A stretch of 64,000 bases of DNA, from assembly GCF_002025205.1 (NCBI RefSeq), contig NZ_CP019947.1, positions 7,501 through 71,500 on the forward strand, in the 5' to 3' direction. The translations under genes and the position numbers were made by a program. Every line of letters starts with the position of its first letter. The first letter of the stretch is position 1. Under the pieces are notes generated by a model. The model saw nothing but the letters and a program-made list of their open reading frames with translations, had not been told where the DNA came from and did not search any database. Shown here in pieces: positions 59,536 to 64,000 of this stretch. This DNA is from Pseudomonas sp. CC6-YY-74. Lineage in GTDB: Bacteria; Pseudomonadota; Gammaproteobacteria; Pseudomonadales; Pseudomonadaceae.

Positions 59536-60843
59536 TCAGAACAGTTTTCCTGGCAGCCAGGTGGCGAGACTCGGGGCGGCCAGGATGATTAGGAACAGCA
59601 ACAGCTGAATCAGGATGAACGGCACTACGCCCCGGTACATGTGGCGGTAACTGATGTCGGCGGGGGCGATGGACTTGAGGTAGAAGATCGACGGCGCCAG
59701 CGGCGGGGTCAGGTAGGCGGTCTGGATCACCACCATAAACATCACCGCGAACCAGATCGGATCGATCCCGGCGGCCTTGATCAGCGGGGTGAAGATCGGC
59801 ACGAAGATCAGCACGATCGAGATCCAGTCGAGCACCATGCCGGCCAGCAGCACGATCAGCATTAGCACCATGATCAGCGCATACGAGCTGAGGCCCAGGT
59901 CCTGCATGAAGCTCGAGAGCATCCAGCCGCCACCGCTGGCGGCAAAGATGGCGGTGAACATGGTGCCGCCGACCACGATGAGCATGATCATCGCGGTAAT
60001 TTTGATTGTGGTGACCAGTGCATCCCACAGGCGCTGCCAGCTCAGCTCACGGAAGCACAATGCCAACACCACCGCGCCAAATGCGCCCACAGCCGCGGAT
60101 TCGGTCGGCGAGGCGATGCCCATCAACATGGAACCAAGCACTGCAAAAATCAGCAGAAATGGAGGGATCAGTCCCTTGAGCGTGGCCCGCAGTTTTTCAC
60201 TCAGTGGGGTCGCTTTCATCTCGGGCACCACCGGCGCCAGCGAGGGTTTCAACCAGCACACGATGATGATGTAGAGCAGGAACAAGCCGAGCATGAGTAG
60301 CCCGGGAATCAGGGTGGCGGCGAACAACTGACCAATCGACAACTGCGCCATCGAGGCATACACCACGACGATCACCGAAGGCGGAATAATCGTCCCGAGT
60401 GAACCGCCTGCGCAGATGGTTCCCGACATCAGCGATTTGTCGTACTTGTATTTGCTCATCGCCGGTATTGCCATCATGCCGACGACAATTTCCACTGCTC
60501 CGACAATCCCTGAGCTGGCGGCGAAAATGCCGCACATCAGCATGGTGGAAATTGCCAGACCACCGGAAAAGCCGCCAAGCCAGAGTTGCAGGGCGTTGTA
60601 CAAACGCTTGGCCAGTCCACTTCTTTCCAGCACGGCGCCCATCATCACGAATAACGGAATAGCCGATAAGGTGAAGTTGGTCGAAGCCTGGAGCAGCGAG
60701 CCGTACATTTGCTGGGAAATGTTTTCCCCGAAAATCAGCATGCCGCAAAAGAACGACACGGTGATCAACGAAAAGGAGACCGGAATGCCCATGAAAATGA
60801 ACAGAAACAACAGGGCAAACATCAACAGCGGAAGGTAGTCCAT
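59536..60843 (-). CDS. TRAP transporter large permease (DctM)
   Basis: 435-aa inner-membrane protein with about 12 helices, the transport subunit of a TRAP system. GVPVSFSLI-like start region (MGIPVSFSLITVSFFCG), GTICAGGSLGTIIPPSVIVV and LTPPLAPSIFYLKSIAP are family blocks. The start ATG at 60843 lies 4 bp after the DctQ stop region; a TTG one codon earlier is possible. It works with the two proteins encoded upstream. Confidence 0.94.
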   Translation of the reverse strand: MDYLPLLMFALLFLFIFMGIPVSFSLITVSFFCGMLIFGENISQQMYGSLLQASTNFTLSAIPLFVMMGAVLERSGLAKRLYNALQLWLGGFSGGLAISTMLMCGIFAASSGIVGAVEIVVGMMAIPAMSKYKYDKSLMSGTICAGGSLGTIIPPSVIVVVYASMAQLSIGQLFAATLIPGLLMLGLFLLYIIIVCWLKPSLAPVVPEMKATPLSEKLRATLKGLIPPFLLIFAVLGSMLMGIASPTESAAVGAFGAVVLALCFRELSWQRLWDALVTTIKITAMIMLIVVGGTMFTAIFAASGGGWMLSSFMQDLGLSSYALIMVLMLIVLLAGMVLDWISIVLIFVPIFTPLIKAAGIDPIWFAVMFMVVIQTAYLTPPLAPSIFYLKSIAPADISYRHMYRGVVPFILIQLLLFLIILAAPSLATWLPGKLF

Positions 60844-60846
60844 CAA

Positions 60847-61353
60847 TCAAACTTCCTTATGGCCGGGATCTTTGCGATTAGCAATAAATAGCCATGCATC
60901 GACAATCACCTGAAAGGTCAGCGCCGCCAGGCCAATGGCCAGTGCGCTATAGAAGGGCCACATCAACGGTGCCCAAGGGCTGACGTGCTCAACCTCGCCA
61001 CTGCTGAAGGCATGCAGCGTGCGGTTGAGTGCGATCCAGGTCAGGCCGGCCAGCGCTGGGGTGAGGCAAAACAGGTAGAACAAGGCATTCAGCCTGCGTT
61101 GCCACACGGGTTTGAGCGAGTTCGTCAGAAAGTCGATGCGCACATGGGCTTCTTCCTTGAGCGCATAGGCGCAGCCAAGGATGAACATCGCACCGTTGAG
61201 CATGTAGGAAATGTCGAAGGCCCACAGGGTGGGGGCATTCAGTACGTAGCGCGCGAAGACCTCGTAGATCATCGCCAGTACCAGTAGTGCCGCCATTGTC
61301 ACGGCGACGCCGAGCAGGCTCGAGGCTGGCCAGTTGTACCATTTGCTCTTCAT
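60847..61353 (-). CDS. TRAP transporter small permease (DctQ)
   Basis: 168-aa inner-membrane protein with four helices (SLLGVAVTMAALLVLAMIYE, DISYMLNGAMFILGCAYALK, RLNALFYLFCLTPALAGLTW, PFYSALAIGLAALTFQVIVD) and the DctQ pattern EVFARYVLNAPTLWAFD. It is the small membrane partner of DctM. Confidence 0.92.
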   Translation of the reverse strand: MKSKWYNWPASSLLGVAVTMAALLVLAMIYEVFARYVLNAPTLWAFDISYMLNGAMFILGCAYALKEEAHVRIDFLTNSLKPVWQRRLNALFYLFCLTPALAGLTWIALNRTLHAFSSGEVEHVSPWAPLMWPFYSALAIGLAALTFQVIVDAWLFIANRKDPGHKEV

Positions 61354-61405
61354 AGGCGCTCCAGCTCCGGGCCGCCGTCAGCGGCGTGCCCGGACAGGTA
61401 GGTGA

Positions 61406-62455
61406 TCAATGTCTATAGAGGTAGGACGAGTTCTGCGACCAACGCTGCAGGTAGCCGTTGTAATCGTCGAGAATGGCTTGCGCGTCGGTCGCGCCAGCCG
61501 GGCGTTGCTTGATCTTTTCGGCCATCAACTGCTGGCCCATCTTGGCCAGTTGCTCAATCACGGCTTTATCCAGTTGAACGATCTCGACACCGGCTTTCTT
61601 GTAGGCCTGCATCGCCTTCATATCGGCATCAAGGAAGTGCAGATAACCCTGCATGGTGGTGAGCTTGGCGGCCGCTTCGAGTTTTTGCTGAGTGGCTTTG
61701 TCCATGGCATTCCAGGTCTCGACCTTCATGAAAAACTCCCAGACGAACGATGGCTGGTGCACCCCCGGCGTCAGAATGAAGGGTGCCACTTCATGGAAAC
61801 CTTCCGACAGGTTGGCACCGGGCGTGGCCCACTCAATGGCATCGACCCCTTTACGTTGCAGCAGGGTGTAAATCTCGCCAGGCGGTACCACCGTCGGTGC
61901 GGCTCCCACTTGTTTGATCACTTCGGCCCAGGCACCCGCTGTGCGGTATTTGAGGCCTTTGAAGTCCTCCAGTGAGGTGATTTTTTTGTTCGAGTGGGCG
62001 AGGATTTCAGAACTGCCCACGCCGACGACCATGCTGTGCAGGCCCATCTCTTTTTCGCGGAACGCTTGCAGTGCTTGCAAGCCGTTGCCTTCATACAGCC
62101 AGGCGAGCGTTTCTTCACCTGACATGCCGCCCGGGAAGCTGGCGAAGACGTTATTCAAGGGGTCTTGATTGGCTAGGTAAGTCGGGGTCGAGTGACCGGC
62201 TTGGAGTACGCCGTTCTGCACTGACTCATAGACCTGTAGCGGGGGCACGATCACGCCGGCGCCAATTGGACGGATTTTTACCTGGTTGTCGGTCAGCAGG
62301 GCGGCATTCTTGGAGAAGCGCACGAGGAAATTCTCGAAGAAAAAACTGCCTTCAGGCACCGAGGTCGGCACGGTGTAGCTGTAGTCGGCGGCCTGGCTGC
62401 TGGCACAGCACAGCGCCAGCCCAAGTGTGGCGAAGAGATTGGCTTTGCGGATCAT
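61406..62455 (-). CDS. TRAP transporter substrate-binding protein (DctP)
   Basis: 349-aa periplasmic receptor. The signal peptide is cleaved after SSQA (residue about 22). It has the DctP features FKGLKYRTAGAWAEVIKQVG with the ligand-binding Arg and GVDAIEWATPGANLSEGFHE. The context of hydroxyproline enzymes suggests hydroxyproline or a related imino acid as ligand (inference). P. aeruginosa uses an ABC importer in its equivalent cluster. Confidence 0.92.
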   Translation of the reverse strand: MIRKANLFATLGLALCCASSQAADYSYTVPTSVPEGSFFFENFLVRFSKNAALLTDNQVKIRPIGAGVIVPPLQVYESVQNGVLQAGHSTPTYLANQDPLNNVFASFPGGMSGEETLAWLYEGNGLQALQAFREKEMGLHSMVVGVGSSEILAHSNKKITSLEDFKGLKYRTAGAWAEVIKQVGAAPTVVPPGEIYTLLQRKGVDAIEWATPGANLSEGFHEVAPFILTPGVHQPSFVWEFFMKVETWNAMDKATQQKLEAAAKLTTMQGYLHFLDADMKAMQAYKKAGVEIVQLDKAVIEQLAKMGQQLMAEKIKQRPAGATDAQAILDDYNGYLQRWSQNSSYLYRH

Positions 62456-62578
62456 GTGAGGCCCCTTATTCGTTGTCGGTGGCTCAGGTCGAACACGGAC
62501 TGTCCACCTTGTTTCTGGCGAATGACGCAGCCGCTAAAAAATCCCGGCAGGCTGCGTGTGCGATGGGTCTTTGCGTGA

Positions 62579-62607
62579 ATCGGGGGTATAGCGGCTATAC
62601 CCCCGAT
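62579..62607. repeat. Perfect 29-nt palindrome between lhpC and dctP
   Basis: Arms ATCGGGGGTATAGC / GCTATACCCCCGAT with a single G between, i.e. 14-bp arms. It lies just after the lhpC stop. There is no T tract on the minus strand, so it is an mRNA processing or stability hairpin or a protein site rather than a standard terminator. Confidence 0.75.
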
Positions 62608-62617
62608 AGGGTCTTGC

Positions 62618-63535
62618 CTACAGGCCGACATCCGGCAGAGCGGGGCGGTTGGCCATGGCCTTGGCCATGATCGTCTCGACGTGGGCGCGGTCCTCGCCTT
62701 GCAGGGCCAGGCGTGGTGGGCGGGTCAGGGCGTTGCCGCGCCCGGCGATTTCCTCGCACAGCTTGATGCACTGCACCAGGTCCGGGCGGGCGTCGAGGTG
62801 GAGGATCGGCATCAACCATTCGTAGATCGGCATGGCCTCGTCGAAACGGCCGGCCTTGCACAGGCGGAAGATGGTTTCGCCTTCCTTGGGAAACACGTTG
62901 GACATGCCGGAGATCCAGCCCTCGGCGCCGACCGCGATGCTTTCCAGGACCACGTCATCGAGGCCGGCGAACAGGATGAAGCGGTCGCCCACCTGGTTGC
63001 GCACGTCGACGAAGCGGCGGGTGTCGCCGGAGGAGTCCTTGAAACACACCACGTTCTCGATGTCGGCCAGGGAGATGAGGATCTCCGGGGTGACGTCGTT
63101 TTTGTAGATCGGCGGGTTGTTGTAGACCATCACCGGCAGGTCGGTGCCCGTGGCCACGCTGCGAAAGTGCGCGGCGGTCTCGTGCGGCTTGGAGGAGTAA
63201 ACCAGCGCGGGCATCACCATGATGCCGTCGACGCCGACCCGCTCAACCGCCTTGGCCACCTTGGCGGCGCCGGCGCTGGTGAACTCGGCGATGCCGCAGA
63301 TCACCGGCACCCGGCCAGCGGACGCGTCCTTGGCCACTTCGGTGACGGCCATCTTCTCCTCGATGGTCAGCGAGGTGTTCTCACCGACGCTGCCGCAGAC
63401 CACCAGGCCGGATACGCCGTCGCGCACCAGGTTGGAGATCACCTTGTGGGTCTGCTCCAGGTTTACCGAGAAGTCAGGGTTGAATTGAGTGGTGACTGCA
63501 GGGAATACCCCGCTCCAGTTGACGCGCTTGCTCAT
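62618..63535 (-). CDS. lhpC: DapA-family Delta1-pyrroline-4-hydroxy-2-carboxylate deaminase
   Basis: 305-aa TIM-barrel Schiff-base enzyme. The catalytic Lys166 is in VVCFKDSSGD and Tyr138 in VMVYNNPP; the substrate loop CGSVGENTSLT is near residue 50. In hydroxyproline catabolism the DapA homologue converts pyrroline-4-hydroxy-2-carboxylate to 2-oxoglutarate semialdehyde with loss of ammonia, which is the substrate of the dehydrogenase encoded downstream. The assignment rests on that context and on the epimerase upstream. The ATG 63535 follows GGAG. Confidence 0.88.
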   Translation of the reverse strand: MSKRVNWSGVFPAVTTQFNPDFSVNLEQTHKVISNLVRDGVSGLVVCGSVGENTSLTIEEKMAVTEVAKDASAGRVPVICGIAEFTSAGAAKVAKAVERVGVDGIMVMPALVYSSKPHETAAHFRSVATGTDLPVMVYNNPPIYKNDVTPEILISLADIENVVCFKDSSGDTRRFVDVRNQVGDRFILFAGLDDVVLESIAVGAEGWISGMSNVFPKEGETIFRLCKAGRFDEAMPIYEWLMPILHLDARPDLVQCIKLCEEIAGRGNALTRPPRLALQGEDRAHVETIMAKAMANRPALPDVGL

Positions 63536-63565
63536 GGTTGTGTCTCCGCTGGTGATTTATGTATT

Positions 63566-63575
63566 TCGTATACGA
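63566..63575. promoter_or_regulatory. TCGTATACGA palindrome upstream of lhpC
   Basis: A 10-bp perfect palindrome within TATTTCGTATACGATATC, 31 bp before the lhpC start. TNGTATACNA-like sequences are typical operators of FCD-type GntR regulators. No regulator gene is inside the window. Confidence 0.5.
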
Positions 63576-63692
63576 TATCTTTTGTGCAGAAAAATACCAG
63601 ACAAAACTTGCTCGATGGCGCGGGTATTTTTCGGTGTGCGGCGTGTGTGTCGCTGCAGCCATGCCCGGCGGAGGTACGGCGGGCGCTGGCGC

Positions 63693-64000
63693 TTAGGTGC
63701 AGGTCTCGACCGGCCAGGTATCGGACAGTCGGTAGCCTTGCGGCCAGGGATCGCTCGGGTCGAGCAAATGCTGGTGAGTGCCGGTGATCCAGGCCCGGCC
63801 GGACAGGCAGGGGATGATTGCCGGACGCCCGGCCACCTCGCAGAGGCTATCGATATGGCAGTGGAACTCGGAACCGATGATCGAACGGCCGATAAAGCGC
63901 TCGCCGACCTGCAACTGGCCCTTGGCGTGCAGCACCGCCATGCGTGCCGAGCAGCCGGTGCCGGTGGGCGAACGGTCTACCTTGCCGGGCCGGATCACCA
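63693..64000 (-). CDS. lhpA: 4-hydroxyproline 2-epimerase (proline racemase family), C-terminal part
   Basis: Partial: the gene runs off the right end of the window, so only about the last 100 residues are seen. The active-site block [20 protein letters not shown] contains the catalytic Cys of the second half of the fold. GSEFHCHI and [17 protein letters not shown] are near the end. The family converts trans-4-hydroxy-L-proline to cis-4-hydroxy-D-proline, the first step of the pathway continued by lhpC and lhpG downstream. First visible gene of the operon. Confidence 0.9.
   Translation of the reverse strand, partial: VIRPGKVDRSPTGTGCSARMAVLHAKGQLQVGERFIGRSIIGSEFHCHIDSLCEVAGRPAIIPCLSGRAWITGTHQHLLDPSDPWPQGYRLSDTWPVETCT

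Overview
The window is a stretch of a high-GC gammaproteobacterial chromosome, almost certainly a Pseudomonas. The 23S/5S rRNA sequence, the gene families and above all the gene order fit the P. aeruginosa PAO1 block from about PA4690 down to PA4645 (rrn, pqi/let, mksFEB, psi-rimI, carbonic anhydrase, tRNA-Met, ychF-pth-rplY-prs, tRNA-Gln, ispE-lolB-TPR, hemA-prfA-prmC-moeB-murI, pagL, phr-merR, hemH, uraA-upp-hpt). The comparison is from memory, not from a search.

Layout. 1-3200: end of an rRNA operon (23S, 5S, terminator). 3316-6881: lipid-transport operon of the Pqi/Let type, with two half-size PqiA proteins and a six-MCE-domain protein. 6939-11826 (minus): MksF-MksE-MksB chromosome condensin. 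12045-15322: a small unknown gene, then the carboxynorspermidine dehydrogenase/decarboxylase pair for polyamine synthesis. 15746-18604: leuA-type synthase, the cryptic DNA polymerase III psi subunit and rimI. 19360-22744: carbonic anhydrase, DMT exporter, DUF3087, Gfa-like enzyme, small lipoprotein. 23093-26346: accessory segment with the remains of a Pf-like filamentous prophage (chimeric replication-initiator remnant, tyrosine integrase), a FitAB-type toxin-antitoxin pair and an excalibur-domain protein, abutting the 3' end of tRNA-Met. 26393-38503: conserved translation, cell envelope and haem block. 38618-39133: PagL lipid A deacylase.

39647-48023 (minus) is a tightly overlapped nine-gene operon: DUF523/DUF1722 (frameshifted), MerR-family regulator, DNA photolyase, NTF2-like protein, SDR, FAD oxidoreductase, DUF1365, CFA-like methyltransferase, DUF2878. 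Its promoter (TTGACT-16-TATGAT) is flanked by two TGTACA-N12-TGTACA sites, and a third such site (TATACA-N12-TGTACA) lies between the divergent units renalase-like/Trp-rich protein and TIGR01777 epimerase/hemH. This looks like a light-responsive LitR/CarH-class regulon joining DNA repair, membrane-lipid modification and haem synthesis. It is the most interesting system in the window.

51926-56544: MFS transporter, uracil permease, upp, hpt and a WbuC-like cupin. 56646-64000: hydroxyproline catabolism cluster with a TRAP transporter (4-hydroxyproline epimerase, truncated by the window end; LhpC deaminase; DctPQM; semialdehyde dehydrogenase), next to a convergent Ldh-family reductase gene broken by an exact 13-bp tandem duplication.
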